64,000 nucleotides of DNA from Ilyomonas limi (GTDB taxonomy: Bacteria > Bacteroidota > Bacteroidia > Chitinophagales > Chitinophagaceae): the NCBI RefSeq assembly GCF_005233845.1, contig NZ_SZQL01000007.1, positions 204,701-268,700 of the forward strand, read 5' to 3'. The translations under genes and the position numbers were made by a program. Below are positions 8,446 to 18,387 of this stretch, piece by piece. The stretch's first letter is position 1. Every line of letters starts with the position of its first letter. The notes under the pieces were generated by a model that was not told the DNA's origin, did no database searches, and was given only the letters and a program-made list of their open reading frames with translations.

Positions 8446-10449
8446 TTAAGCCTGCTCTTCCATTTCCATCAATTTTTCAAACAATGTTTCATATTCCTTA
8501 GTGGCAGTTGCCACTTTTTGCAGTGCATTTTTATAATCTGTTTCCAACTTTGTAAACTTGTTTTTATCTGCATACACTTCCGGATTTGCCATTGCTGCTT
8601 CTATACTGAGTTGCTGCTGCTTTAATTTTTCCAGTTCTTCTTCTGCCCTGCTAAATTGCTTTTGCAACCGCTGCAGTTCTTTTTGCTGCTCGCGGCTTTG
8701 TACAGCGCTGACCGCTGATGGCTGACGATTAACAGATGCAGCAGGCTGTTGTTGATTGTTAGCTTTATTTTTCTGTTCTTTATCTCTGCCATCTGTCATC
8801 TTACTACTGTCATCTTTGTTATTACTGTCCTCCTTCCTTCCTTGTTTTGCCATGCGTTCTTTCCACTCTACATACTCGGTATAAGTGCCTTTAAATTCCT
8901 TTATTTGATGGTCAACAATCTCCCATATTTTATTGGCTGCATTGGCAATAAAGTAACGGTCGTGGCTCACGAAAATAATGCTGCCCTCATACTTGTTCAA
9001 TGCATCGGTGAGCAGCTCTACGCTGTGCATGTCTAAGTGGTTGGTAGGTTCGTCAAGCAGGAGAAAATTGGCTTTGCTTACAATTACTTTTGCGAGGGCT
9101 ACTCTTGCTTTTTCGCCGCCACTCAATACTTTTATCTTCTTCTCCACATCATCGCCGCTAAATAGAAAACAACCCAAAAGTGAACGTAATTCCATTTCGG
9201 TTTTGCCGCTGCCGCAAGCCTGTAATTCTTCCAGTACGGTATTGTTTAAATCCAGCGCTTCCAACTGGTGCTGTGCATAAAAGCTTTCTTCTACATTATG
9301 TCCCCAAATGCGCTCACCCTCAAAGTTTGGATCGGTGCCGGCAATGATGCGCAACAGCGTAGATTTACCTTTACCGTTGGCACCAATTAAAGCTATCTTA
9401 TCGCCACGGTCAATTTCTGCACTGGTATGCTCTACAATGTTGAGGTTGCCAAAACTCTTGCTTACATCTTTCAGTGTAGTCAATACTTTTCCTGGCTGTT
9501 TGTCCACCTGGAAGTTGATGCGCAGGTTAGGACGTTCTATTTCTACATTCTCAATGCGCTCCAGTTTATCCAGACGCTTAATAGCACTTTGCGCAGCCGC
9601 AGCTTTGGTGGCTTTACTGCGAAAGCGTTCTATAAAACGTTCCTGCTGGCGAATATATTCCTGCTGGTTTTCAAAAGCACGCTGCTGCAACTCGATGCGC
9701 ATTGCTTTTTCTTTTTCGTAAAATTCATAGTCGCCTGAATAAATGTGCAACTCCTGCTGGTAGAGTTCTACAATTTTTGTAACCATGCGGTTGAGGAAAT
9801 ACTTATCGTGGCTTACAATTACCACACTTCCCTTGTAATGTATCAGGTACTTTTCCAGCCATTCTATAGAAGGTAAATCTAAGTGGTTGGTAGGTTCATC
9901 TAATAATAATACATCAGGTTGCTGCAATATCATTTTTGCCAATAATACGCGCATACGCCAGCCACCGCTAAACTCTTTGTACGGACGATTTAATTGGCTA
10001 TTTTCAAAGCCTAAACCTTGTAAAACCTCTTCGGTCTTATGATGAATATTATAACCGCCTAACACTTCCAGCTCGTGCAGTTTATCGGTGTATTGTTCCA
10101 ACAGTTTTTCATCCGACGTTCTTTCCAACTCAATTCCCAAGGCTTCTATTTCCTTTTCCAGTTGTTTCACTTTTTCAAAAGCGCCCATTGCCACCTCGAG
10201 TATAGAATCATTAGTATCAAAGCTCAATAAATCCTGGTGCAAATAACCAATCGTAGTGCCGCGACCACGTTCAACCGTTCCCAATGATGGCTGGTATTCG
10301 CCCACCAACACCTTAAGCAAAGTAGATTTGCCGGTACCATTATACCCAATTAACCCAATCCGCTCGCCCGGATGTATGTGCCAGGTAGCTTCCTGCACAA
10401 TCACGCGCGCACCAAACTCAAACGTAACGTTGTTTAAACCTATTAACAT
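8446..10449 (-). CDS. ABC-F family ATPase (ribosome-associated)
   Basis: A 667-residue soluble protein with two ABC ATPase domains and no membrane segment, as in EttA/Uup/YdiF-type translation factors. Walker A motifs are GYNGTGKS (35-42) and GANGKGKS (around 355). The signatures are FSGGWRMR and LSGGEKAR, and both Walker B sites read LLLDEPTNHLD. Between the domains is the charged P-site tRNA interaction linker (about 245-310). The C-terminal 60-70 residues are a Lys/Glu/Gln coiled coil, preceded by a low-complexity Gln/Asn/Lys stretch, as in Uup-like members. Expected role: relieving stalled or hard-to-translate ribosomes; antibiotic protection cannot be judged from sequence. Monocistronic. 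Confidence 0.9.
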   Translation of the reverse strand: MLIGLNNVTFEFGARVIVQEATWHIHPGERIGLIGYNGTGKSTLLKVLVGEYQPSLGTVERGRGTTIGYLHQDLLSFDTNDSILEVAMGAFEKVKQLEKEIEALGIELERTSDEKLLEQYTDKLHELEVLGGYNIHHKTEEVLQGLGFENSQLNRPYKEFSGGWRMRVLLAKMILQQPDVLLLDEPTNHLDLPSIEWLEKYLIHYKGSVVIVSHDKYFLNRMVTKIVELYQQELHIYSGDYEFYEKEKAMRIELQQRAFENQQEYIRQQERFIERFRSKATKAAAAQSAIKRLDKLERIENVEIERPNLRINFQVDKQPGKVLTTLKDVSKSFGNLNIVEHTSAEIDRGDKIALIGANGKGKSTLLRIIAGTDPNFEGERIWGHNVEESFYAQHQLEALDLNNTVLEELQACGSGKTEMELRSLLGCFLFSGDDVEKKIKVLSGGEKARVALAKVIVSKANFLLLDEPTNHLDMHSVELLTDALNKYEGSIIFVSHDRYFIANAANKIWEIVDHQIKEFKGTYTEYVEWKERMAKQGRKEDSNNKDDSSKMTDGRDKEQKNKANNQQQPAASVNRQPSAVSAVQSREQQKELQRLQKQFSRAEEELEKLKQQQLSIEAAMANPEVYADKNKFTKLETDYKNALQKVATATKEYETLFEKLMEMEEQA

Positions 10450-10618
10450 GTTGTAAAAAATTGCGGTGCAAAGCTAACGAGGATGAGGTATAAAACTGCA
10501 TAATAAAAGTTTAATACCATTAGCATAAAATGAATGTAGTAGATGGAGTTTACTTTAACCTACAACTGAAGTATTGAGTTGTAAAGAAAACTGCAGTTGG
10601 ATTGCTTTATTTTGTGGA

Positions 10619-11287
10619 ATGAAAAAATTTGCAGTTATTGTTGCAGGCGGCGCTGGCACAAGAATGAAAAGCAGTACGCCAAAGCAATTCTTGCTGCTGC
10701 ATGGCAAGCCCCTGCTGTGGTACACTATACAAGCTTTTTTGCAGGCTTACGACGATCTGCAAATTATACTGGTATTACCCGCAACATATATTGATACCGA
10801 TGTCATTCAGTCTTTATTAAACGAAAGAATAACTACGATTGCCGGTGGCAAAACCCGTTTTCATTCGGTACAAAACGGATTGAAATTAGTGCCGGAAAAC
10901 AGCCTTGTATTTGTGCACGATGGTGTACGTTGTTTGGTATCTCCAAACTTAATTCAACGCTGCGGCGAACAAGCTGCCATGTTGGGGAGCGCCATACCGG
11001 CTGTAACAGCAATAGATAGTTTGCGGATAGAAATGGAGGGGAAACATAAAGTGATTGACCGGCAAACAGTACGCCTGATACAAACGCCGCAAACATTCAG
11101 GAGCGAGCTGATTGTACCGGCTTTTAAGCAGCCGTTCAATGCGCATTTTACCGATGAGGCAACCGTGGTGGAAGCTTATGGCAAAGAAGTTTGTTTAATT
11201 GAAGGTGAATATGAAAACATCAAAGTGACCAGACCGGCGGACTTATGGTTTGCAGAAAAAATTATAAGTGAACGTTTAGCGCTTTAA
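10619..11287 (+). CDS. ispD: 2-C-methyl-D-erythritol 4-phosphate cytidylyltransferase
   Basis: Third step of the MEP isoprenoid pathway: CTP plus methylerythritol phosphate gives CDP-methylerythritol. I choose ATG 10619 (222 residues) because the family starts with a short strand immediately before the CTP loop, here VIVAGGAGTRM at 7-17 with PKQF after it; an upstream in-frame TTG at 10574 would add 15 unrelated residues. FVHDGVRCLV carries the Asp-containing substrate loop, and TDEATVVE is the usual C-terminal block. The 3' end overlaps the convergent GNAT-like gene by 12 bases. Other MEP genes are not in the window. Confidence 0.92.
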   Translation: MKKFAVIVAGGAGTRMKSSTPKQFLLLHGKPLLWYTIQAFLQAYDDLQIILVLPATYIDTDVIQSLLNERITTIAGGKTRFHSVQNGLKLVPENSLVFVHDGVRCLVSPNLIQRCGEQAAMLGSAIPAVTAIDSLRIEMEGKHKVIDRQTVRLIQTPQTFRSELIVPAFKQPFNAHFTDEATVVEAYGKEVCLIEGEYENIKVTRPADLWFAEKIISERLAL

Positions 11288-12196
11288 CCATTTAATGGGT
11301 ATAGGCAGATGGTTATAATGCAAATGAAAATACGGCTCATTAACTGCACCAAACGATTCATAAAATGCTTTGATACCCCGCACATCCGAACCTTCAAAAT
11401 CGAAGATAAACGGGTTGCCGGCAAACTCTTTTATCACATTATCTATTAAAAAGTGCATAGCCGAAAGCTTTCTGCCATTTGCTGTTGTAGAAGGCAATAT
11501 GTTATAAATCCGGCTTTCATTTTTAAAGAATAAAGCTATTGTAAGTAAGTTGTTTTCTTTATCTGTTACGCTTCTTACAAAACAATATTGCTGGTTATAC
11601 AACTGCCTTGCAACATGCATCAATCTCTGGTAATTATCTGCTGTTACAGATGGAAAACGTTGCGCATATAATTGCTGATAGGTATGTATAGCCAGTTCAA
11701 TATCATCATTAATCAAGTATTGGAATAGTTGATTGGTCGCTTTCTTCAGTTTGTTCTTTAAATGAGTATGATAGCTTTTATTTATTTTTTCATACCCTGC
11801 ATGTAATGGAATAATTAAATTAGTGGATGTTCTTGCCGATGGCAAAAAGTGCAGTACTGCATTCGTATGATTAAAATACAAATCGCCATATTTTATATAC
11901 TTTATTGCAACCTCAACAGCTTGCTCTAACTCCTCTGCATTGTATGTACCAAACAACCCCAATTGTTGTATGAAAGGCGCATTATAAGCATAGCGGACAC
12001 TCCATTTTTTTCGCCATACAACAGGCATTACAGCAGCATAATCATTCATCACCAAACCACTCCAGTTATCTGCCAAATGTTGCAGATACATATACCTTGC
12101 ATATATGTTATTGGCTTTGCTATTGATAATGCAATTATCCCATTTAGCTGCATTAATATCATGCGATGGAATAATATCAAACTGCGCGTGCGCCAT
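11276..12196 (-). CDS. GNAT/FemAB-like acyltransferase domain protein
   Basis: A 306-residue cytoplasmic protein with the fold pattern of FemAB/BioF2-like GNAT proteins common in Bacteroidota: an N-terminal half with APFIQQLGLFG, and a C-terminal half with CFVRSVTDKENNLLTIALFF (acetyl-CoA strand), SAMHFLIDNVIKEFAG and FDFEGSDVRGIKAFYESFGA, the usual end of the domain. The acceptor is unknown. It starts three bases after the stop of the M1 peptidase gene, so the two are co-transcribed and probably coupled. Its last 12 bases overlap ispD on the other strand. Confidence 0.7.
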   Translation of the reverse strand: MAHAQFDIIPSHDINAAKWDNCIINSKANNIYARYMYLQHLADNWSGLVMNDYAAVMPVVWRKKWSVRYAYNAPFIQQLGLFGTYNAEELEQAVEVAIKYIKYGDLYFNHTNAVLHFLPSARTSTNLIIPLHAGYEKINKSYHTHLKNKLKKATNQLFQYLINDDIELAIHTYQQLYAQRFPSVTADNYQRLMHVARQLYNQQYCFVRSVTDKENNLLTIALFFKNESRIYNILPSTTANGRKLSAMHFLIDNVIKEFAGNPFIFDFEGSDVRGIKAFYESFGAVNEPYFHLHYNHLPIPIKWLKR

Positions 12197-12199
12197 TGC

Positions 12200-15088
12200 T
12201 TACAAAGGTATATTGCGGTTAAGTTTATTGGGTTGCAACTGCTGCAGGTTGAAGGAGAAAGCAATGGTGTGGGCAACCCTTTTTTCAGGATAAAAAGTCT
12301 TATAATAATCGCGAAATACTTTGCTATAAACAAGTGGCAAATACACATTGAAAGTGGAGTGGATAATGGATATTTTTATGCCGGCATCAAACAAAAACCT
12401 GCCGCCGTTATTATCCTCGCTCCACGCATCGCTGTAGGTGCCAATATCTGCAAATAATTGCACCGGTAATTTAAAAGGTAATACTTTTAACGGGTTTATT
12501 TCATCTGGAATATCACCCCAAATATTTAATGCCATTAACCAGTTATCAGTCTTACCAACCGGAGTGTTGAGCAGGGGTGTTCCCACTTTAAAAAAGCCAT
12601 CTCTTTGCATTATTTGCTGGCTCAGACCGCCCTCCTGCCCGTTGCGGCCAATAAAATAATCGCTGTAAGTAAAATCTTCATAACCATGTGGGCCAGTGAG
12701 CGTTAAAAGATAGCGGTCATTCTCGCCTTTAGATAATAATGTTTTTGGTTGCAGGTAAAAAAACTTGCCTGCAAATAATCTTGCATTAATGCCTTTGCCA
12801 TCTTTTTTATAATTAAAAAAATAATTGCCGGTAAAGCCTGCACGCATAAAACTTTTCCCTGCATCAATAGTTAGTGAAGCATCATAAGGATACAATTTGC
12901 GGTTATCGCTTACACTGATATTTAATTGCGCGATATTAGTAGTTGTGCTTCTTTTATTAGCCACATAAAACGTATCTGTTGTGGTGGTTACCGTTTTAAA
13001 ATCGCCAAAACTTTCTTCATTCAGAATATAAGATTTTAAAAGAAAAGTCCAACGCCGGGTAGCGCGTAAATCTTTATTATACAACCGGTATTTGACAGAA
13101 GGAACAATGCGGTTTAAGGTAAAGAACAGCTTATCGCCATTGTATTGCGTAAATGCATTGATGTTGTACCGCATACCGCTTACCGCAAACTCCAGCCATT
13201 TTCTTTCATCGAAGATGCTATAAGAAAAACGTGCAGCACCATTCCATTGCTTGCTTTGCGTGGCATATAAAGACGCCATCAAAAAGTTGAAATTGTTTAG
13301 TGGTAATTGATAATTGTGTATCAATCCGCCCACCATTACTCCATCGTAGTAGTTATAGCCACCAGCAGGCGTAAGTGAGATATAATTGTACTTATCCGTG
13401 TTTTTTAAATTGAATAAACCTGTTGTTTTTAACTGTCTTTTTGTTGCAGGATAAAGGGAGCAGGTGGTAAATAGTTGTTGATATAAGGTATCAATATTAA
13501 TATTACTTGCAGCCTCGACGCTCTTTTTAAAATCTGCCGGATACGGATGTTTAAATTGCCATTCATTATAGTATTGATGCATGCTGCTGTCAAACAAAGC
13601 AGTACCTAATTTTTCTTCCAGTTGCTTCATCCACATGCCGCCTTTGCTATATACACTCAGCCCATAATTCATTTGCGTAAGGCTGTCTGATGTTATATCT
13701 ACGGGCTGGTTTTTATGCAGTTTTATCAATGTATGAAGCAGCAATGTATCTTCATCATCGGGCAATTTTTTACTGATAAAACCTTTTCTCTCCGTTCGTA
13801 CATATTTATTATTAATGTACCTGTTTTCGTAATAGGTGTTCATGCCTTCATCCATCCAGGCATGGTCGCGCTCATTATTGGCAAGAATGCCATACAGCCA
13901 GTTATGTCCCACTTCGTGCACAAGGGTGGCATCCAGTTCTTTACCTGCATCACTCATCTCCAAAAGTGTAATGGTTGGGTACTCCATACCACCTGCTTCT
14001 TTGCTGCTTTTTCCAAGTACCGCACTTACTACATCATACGGATATTCTCCTAATTTATCCGAATAAAAATGCACGCCGTCTTTTACATATTGCAGGCTAT
14101 TTTTCCACCTTTCTTTATCCCAGGGATTGTAAAAAGTAAACGCATCTATTACCTGTTTGCCTAGCTGAACCGTATCGTATTGCACCAAAAACAATTTGGA
14201 TGCAAACCACGCAAAATCGTGTGCGTTATTTAACCTATAGTGTAATGTTTTAAATGCCAATGCAGCAGGTGGCATTACTTCATCAAACGGCCTTCTTTCA
14301 CGGATGGCCTGCATCCGCAACGATTGCTGCCATAACTTATAATTATCCTGTACCTCCGGACTTTGCGTACCGAGTGCTTTTAACTTTCTCAACGCCTCTT
14401 CATTCTGTAAATTACCCGAAGCAGCTATGATATAGTTTTGAGGCACTGTTATCGTTACATCAAAATCGCCAAACTCGCTGTAAAACTCTCCTTGATCCAA
14501 ATAAGGCATCGGGTGCCAGCCTTTGCTATCGTACACCGCCGGTTTAGGATACCACTGCGTTATCTGAAAAGTTTCGCCTTCGTAGCCGCCGCGCGAAAAA
14601 TTGTACGGCAGTTTTTCGTGGAAAGGTGTAGTAATAACAATGGTTTGCTTTGGTGCTAATGGCTGCGGCAACATCAATCTTGCAACGTCTGTACGCGTGC
14701 TGTCACTAATAAAATTTGCCGCTTCATCATTCACTTTAAAGTTGAGTTGATTGATGTATCCCCGCTGTGCTTCATCGGCAAAATAAAATGTGGTGTTGCC
14801 ATTGCGGAGCAATTGCTCACTGAAAGCTGTTTGATCGTTTTTGTAAGCATTAGGCCATAAATGGAACCAAATAAACTTTAATGTATCCGGCGAATGGTTA
14901 GTATAATAAATAGTCTCCTCACCGGTGAGTGTCTTTGCTTTATCATCGAGCGATACATTTATTTTATAATCTACCCTTTGCTGCCAATCGCCTTGCTGCG
15001 CCTGTAGCTTGCAGCAATTCATTATACAAAATAATAAGAATAGTAGTAAGATTTTTGGTTGGTATTGCACGTGGTAAATGTATTTCAA
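12200..15088 (-). CDS. M1-family zinc metallopeptidase, secreted
   Basis: A 962-residue exported peptidase. A signal peptide covers about residues 1-31 (ILLLFLLFCIMNCCKLQAQ). The N-terminal beta domain is followed by a GGMEYP motif, the equivalent of the aminopeptidase GAMEN loop, and by the zinc site HEVGH at 391-395, with the third ligand Glu414 in MDEGMN (HExxH-x18-E). After the catalytic domain there is a roughly 350-residue beta-rich C-terminal region whose alternating hydrophobic strands (GVMVGGLIHNY, FNFLMASLYATQ, AARFSYSIF) read like an outer-membrane barrel. That architecture is known in Bacteroidota M1 proteins. Probably cleaves peptides at the cell surface or periplasm. Confidence 0.88.
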   Translation of the reverse strand: MKYIYHVQYQPKILLLFLLFCIMNCCKLQAQQGDWQQRVDYKINVSLDDKAKTLTGEETIYYTNHSPDTLKFIWFHLWPNAYKNDQTAFSEQLLRNGNTTFYFADEAQRGYINQLNFKVNDEAANFISDSTRTDVARLMLPQPLAPKQTIVITTPFHEKLPYNFSRGGYEGETFQITQWYPKPAVYDSKGWHPMPYLDQGEFYSEFGDFDVTITVPQNYIIAASGNLQNEEALRKLKALGTQSPEVQDNYKLWQQSLRMQAIRERRPFDEVMPPAALAFKTLHYRLNNAHDFAWFASKLFLVQYDTVQLGKQVIDAFTFYNPWDKERWKNSLQYVKDGVHFYSDKLGEYPYDVVSAVLGKSSKEAGGMEYPTITLLEMSDAGKELDATLVHEVGHNWLYGILANNERDHAWMDEGMNTYYENRYINNKYVRTERKGFISKKLPDDEDTLLLHTLIKLHKNQPVDITSDSLTQMNYGLSVYSKGGMWMKQLEEKLGTALFDSSMHQYYNEWQFKHPYPADFKKSVEAASNINIDTLYQQLFTTCSLYPATKRQLKTTGLFNLKNTDKYNYISLTPAGGYNYYDGVMVGGLIHNYQLPLNNFNFLMASLYATQSKQWNGAARFSYSIFDERKWLEFAVSGMRYNINAFTQYNGDKLFFTLNRIVPSVKYRLYNKDLRATRRWTFLLKSYILNEESFGDFKTVTTTTDTFYVANKRSTTTNIAQLNISVSDNRKLYPYDASLTIDAGKSFMRAGFTGNYFFNYKKDGKGINARLFAGKFFYLQPKTLLSKGENDRYLLTLTGPHGYEDFTYSDYFIGRNGQEGGLSQQIMQRDGFFKVGTPLLNTPVGKTDNWLMALNIWGDIPDEINPLKVLPFKLPVQLFADIGTYSDAWSEDNNGGRFLFDAGIKISIIHSTFNVYLPLVYSKVFRDYYKTFYPEKRVAHTIAFSFNLQQLQPNKLNRNIPL

Positions 15089-15356
15089 AAAATGGTGTGC
15101 TTAAACAAGCCCTGCCTGCTATTTAAACAGATAATTTTTATGCATCGCCGGTACATATGCAAGTATTTAACAAAACAGTGGTAAAAAATACAAACCTTAT
15201 TTTATGGAGATTATTCTTTTTTGCATCTGTACCAGAATGTGAAAAAAGTAAAAAAAAATTTAGTAACCCTTTTTATTCTCGTATGCAGTTGCTTACATTG
15301 CATCCGTAAATTATGTTAATTTGCTGCTTTACAGCAGTTTTGAACGTTGTTTGTTA

Positions 15357-15602
15357 ATGAAGAATGATTATAAAGACCGGCGACAAAAAAGTTTCTCACA
15401 ACTTAGAATGGTATATAATATTTCGATGGGAATATTAATACTGGCAATGGCAGTAGTTATGCTATTTAGCGATAAGCTGGGCATAGATGCTATAGACCAG
15501 TTTGTCAGTCCTATTGATCCGGTGTTGCGGTATCTCTTTGGTGGATTATGTTTACTGTACGGTTTTTTCCGCCTGTACAGAGGATTTAAAAAGGAATATT
15601 AA
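15357..15602 (+). CDS. Small two-helix membrane protein
   Basis: An 81-residue protein from ATG 15357 (an upstream TTG at 15321 would add 12 unlikely residues). A basic N-terminus (MKNDYKDRRQKSF) is followed by two hydrophobic helices, around NISMGILILAMAVVMLF and PVLRYLFGGLCLLYGFF, and a short basic tail. The topology suggests both ends in the cytoplasm. Its stop overlaps the start of the PstS-like lipoprotein gene by one base (TAATG), so the two are translationally coupled and likely work together at the inner membrane. Family not recognised. Confidence 0.7.
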   Translation: MKNDYKDRRQKSFSQLRMVYNISMGILILAMAVVMLFSDKLGIDAIDQFVSPIDPVLRYLFGGLCLLYGFFRLYRGFKKEY

Positions 15603-16534
15603 TGGAGCACATAAAAAATAACATTGTATTAATATTATTGATTGTATTGTGCTGCTGGTGTATATCAGCCTGCAAAAGCAACAATTCCAAGTCTTACGAT
15701 GAGGTGTACGACTCACCACAAAAGGGTACTATTCATATAAGTGTTGATGAAACATTTAAACCTGTTATTACCGAACAAATCAAAGTGTACGAATCTTCCT
15801 ACCCCGGTACGCATATTATTGCCGAGTATAAATCAGAAGCCGATTGCTTCAGGGATTTGAACAGCGATAGCACACGGATGGTGATTGTAGCAAAATCACT
15901 TACGGCGGCGCAAATAGGAACAATGGAAGATAAGTTGTCTTATAGGCCAAAGCAGGATATTCTGGCGTATGATGCAGTAAGCGTAATTGTAAATAACGAA
16001 AGCAAAGACAGCTTATTTACGGTTGAACAATTGCAAAAATTGCTGACTGCCGATACTGCAACAATTCAGGTGGTGGTAGATGGCAACAATGCCACCAGTA
16101 CCGTTCGCTACCTGCAGGATAGCATACTGCATGGCAAGCCATTTGGCAAAAATGTACGGGCGGTTGAAGGCGGAAGCCATGGCGTGATAGATTATATTGC
16201 ACAAAACAAAAATGCAGTAGGCTTTGTAGGCTCGAGTTGGGTAGGAAATATGGACGATCCGCAGCAGGTAACTGACAGCAAAAAGATAAAATTTGCCCTG
16301 CTGGAGTGCAAGCCCTGCGACTCAAAGACTTATGCAAAACCTTCGCCCGAAAGTATTCAATATACGTGGTATCCTTTGGTGCGACCTTTGTATTATATTT
16401 TAAAAGAAAACTCATTGGGACTTGGTACAGGATTTGTCACTTTTATGTCCCTCGAGCGTGGACAACTTATCTTCAGACGGTCTTATCTTGTACCCGGAAA
16501 AATAGACTTGAACCTTAGAAAAAGTGATATATAA
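15602..16534 (+). CDS. PstS-like substrate-binding lipoprotein
   Basis: A 310-residue periplasmic binding protein of the PstS superfamily, anchored as a lipoprotein (lipobox ISAC, Cys24). The pattern GTIHISVDETFKPVI, then ILAYDAVSVIVN, then GFVGSSW is that of the phosphate-binding-type fold. No ABC permease or ATPase is nearby. In many Bacteroidota such a protein is encoded with a TPR protein and an ExbB/ExbD/TonB set rather than with a transporter. Here the TPR gene follows directly, while the exb/tonB genes are about 10 kb away on the other strand. Ligand unknown; phosphate binding is not shown. Confidence 0.8.
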   Translation: MEHIKNNIVLILLIVLCCWCISACKSNNSKSYDEVYDSPQKGTIHISVDETFKPVITEQIKVYESSYPGTHIIAEYKSEADCFRDLNSDSTRMVIVAKSLTAAQIGTMEDKLSYRPKQDILAYDAVSVIVNNESKDSLFTVEQLQKLLTADTATIQVVVDGNNATSTVRYLQDSILHGKPFGKNVRAVEGGSHGVIDYIAQNKNAVGFVGSSWVGNMDDPQQVTDSKKIKFALLECKPCDSKTYAKPSPESIQYTWYPLVRPLYYILKENSLGLGTGFVTFMSLERGQLIFRRSYLVPGKIDLNLRKSDI

Positions 16535-16590
16535 ATAACATTTTATTGGAACATTCAATAACGAAAACGATTTTTAACCAGTATAAAAAA

Positions 16591-18285
16591 ATGAGAAACA
16601 TGAAGAAGACTTTGTTTTTAGTGTTGGGTTTGGCTTTGGCAACCGTTTGTACAAGAGCCCAGTCTATTGACGAGGGCATAAAGGATTTGTATTACGGCAA
16701 AACCCAAAGCGCCCGAACAGCCTTTCAAAAAGTAGTTGATAAAAATCCCAAAGATGGCCGCGCCATTTACTGGCTGGGACAGTCTATGCTTGTGCGCGGC
16801 TCCGAAGATGTAACAGGTGCTAAGCAATTGTATCAAAATGCATTAAACAGTGGCATCAACGATCCGTACGTGCTGGTGGGTATGGGACAAATAGACCTTA
16901 TTAATGGCGATACCAGTGCAGCCAAGCAAAAGTTTGAGCAGGCTATTACCATGTCTAATGGTAAAAGAGGAAAGCAAAATCCCGATGTCCTGAATGCGAT
17001 TGGCCGTGCCAACGCTTATGGTAGTGCCAAGATAGGCGATCCGGCTTATGCTATAGATAAACTAAAAGCAGCCGCCCAGATTGATCCTAAAAACCCGGAT
17101 ATATACATTAATATGGGTATCAACTACCTTAAGATGGGCAGCGACAAAGGTGGCGAGGCAGTACAGGCATTTCAAAATGCGGCTGCTATAGACCCCAATT
17201 ATGCCGCAGCTTACGAGCGGATAGGTAATGTATATAAAAGCCAGGACAACAAGCCTTCTATGGAAGAATGGTACTCCAAAGCTGTAGCAGCCGACCAGAC
17301 TTTTGCTCCGGTATATTTCGACTGGTTTGACTACTACAAAAACCGCGACGTAAATGCAGCACAAGAATACCTGAACAATTATGTAAAATATGCTGATCAG
17401 GATTGCAGAACTGCTTTCTTCAAAGCCGATTACCTGTTCCGCGCCGGCAAATATGAAGAATCCAAAGCCCAGGCAGATTCTATGGCTGCCGGTCAGTGTG
17501 CTACCTATCCTGGTCTCAACATCCTGTATGCTTATAACTACGACCGTTTGGGCGATTCTGCACAGGCAAAATCTTACTTAGATAAATACTTTGACAGTGC
17601 ACGTATTAACGGTACCGACGTAGACCCCGATTATTACATGCTGGCTGGTAAAGTATATTCTAAGTTTCCCGGACTGGAAGATACAGCAGTAAACTATCTC
17701 ACAAAAGCTATGCAGGCTGATACGGTAGCAAAAAACCAGCAAAAGTACATTGATACGATTGCCTCCATCTACAAAAAAGCAAACCGCCCTGTTGAAAGAC
17801 TGGAATGGAGAAGGAAAAGCTTTGCTTTGAATAAAGAAGCATCCAGCAGAGACTATTACGATCTGACTGATGCAGCTATCATGGCAAATGATACCACTTT
17901 TGCCGATTCTATTATTAATGCCTACATGCAAGCTTATCCCGATCAGCCTTATGCTTATACGTTTGCTTTAAAAAATGCAAAGCTAAAAGATACTACAGGC
18001 GCCGCTGCTGTAGAGCCTACCGCTAAGTATATTGAATACTTGAAGCAGGATACAGCTAAAAATGCAGCTACCATTGCTTATTACTACGCTTTGCAGGGAA
18101 CTTATTATGCCAATGTTGCTCAAAATTTAGACAGTGCTCTGGCTCAGTTCAGGCAGGCAGTACAGTATGCACCCGACAATACGCAATATCAAAATATTGT
18201 TCAGCAGCTGGAAAAAGCAGCAAATAAAGCGAAGGAACCTGCAGACAAACCTTCGGCTACCAAGCCAAAATCGGGCGGTAAGTAA
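16591..18285 (+). CDS. Secreted TPR-repeat protein
   Basis: A periplasmic or surface protein of about 564 residues. I start at ATG 16591 (MRNMKKTLFLVLGLAL); ATG 16600 is an equally good start, and both place a Sec signal at the N-terminus with cleavage near ARAQ. From about residue 25 the protein is a series of TPR units (AIYWLGQSMLVRG, PDIYINMGINYLKMG, AAYERIGNVYKSQ), and a second set near the C-terminus is followed by a Lys/Pro-rich tail. It follows the PstS-like gene by about 56 bases and ends at a clear terminator. Likely a scaffold that binds a partner in the envelope. Confidence 0.8.
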   Translation: MRNMKKTLFLVLGLALATVCTRAQSIDEGIKDLYYGKTQSARTAFQKVVDKNPKDGRAIYWLGQSMLVRGSEDVTGAKQLYQNALNSGINDPYVLVGMGQIDLINGDTSAAKQKFEQAITMSNGKRGKQNPDVLNAIGRANAYGSAKIGDPAYAIDKLKAAAQIDPKNPDIYINMGINYLKMGSDKGGEAVQAFQNAAAIDPNYAAAYERIGNVYKSQDNKPSMEEWYSKAVAADQTFAPVYFDWFDYYKNRDVNAAQEYLNNYVKYADQDCRTAFFKADYLFRAGKYEESKAQADSMAAGQCATYPGLNILYAYNYDRLGDSAQAKSYLDKYFDSARINGTDVDPDYYMLAGKVYSKFPGLEDTAVNYLTKAMQADTVAKNQQKYIDTIASIYKKANRPVERLEWRRKSFALNKEASSRDYYDLTDAAIMANDTTFADSIINAYMQAYPDQPYAYTFALKNAKLKDTTGAAAVEPTAKYIEYLKQDTAKNAATIAYYYALQGTYYANVAQNLDSALAQFRQAVQYAPDNTQYQNIVQQLEKAANKAKEPADKPSATKPKSGGK

Positions 18286-18311
18286 TCTATACAAGTTATA
18301 AATCATCAATG

Positions 18312-18346
18312 AAAACTCCTCTTCTTTACAAAAGAGGAGTTTTTTT
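18312..18346 (+). terminator. Terminator after the TPR gene
   Basis: Twelve-base stem AAAACTCCTCTT / AAGAGGAGTTTT with an eight-base loop, followed by a T-run. Confidence 0.9.
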
Positions 18347-18362
18347 ATGTACGTCCAACACT

Positions 18363-18370
18363 TATTTTTG
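18363..18370 (+). promoter_or_regulatory. Predicted -7 element of nuoA
   Basis: TATTTTTG matches the phylum's TAnnTTTG -7 element. A TTTT lies 19 bases upstream, inside the T-run of the preceding terminator. The start codon at 18388 would leave a leader of only about 10 bases. Confidence 0.5.
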
Positions 18371-18387
18371 CACAACAACCGTATCTC

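Noticed and set aside
10574..10618. Upstream TTG start for ispD
   Set aside because: The 15 added residues precede the conserved N-terminal strand of the family and are not seen in homologues; ATG 10619 fits.
13715..14066. Plus-strand frames inside the M1 peptidase gene
   Set aside because: Shadows of the peptidase coding sequence on the opposite strand; no start signals or domains.
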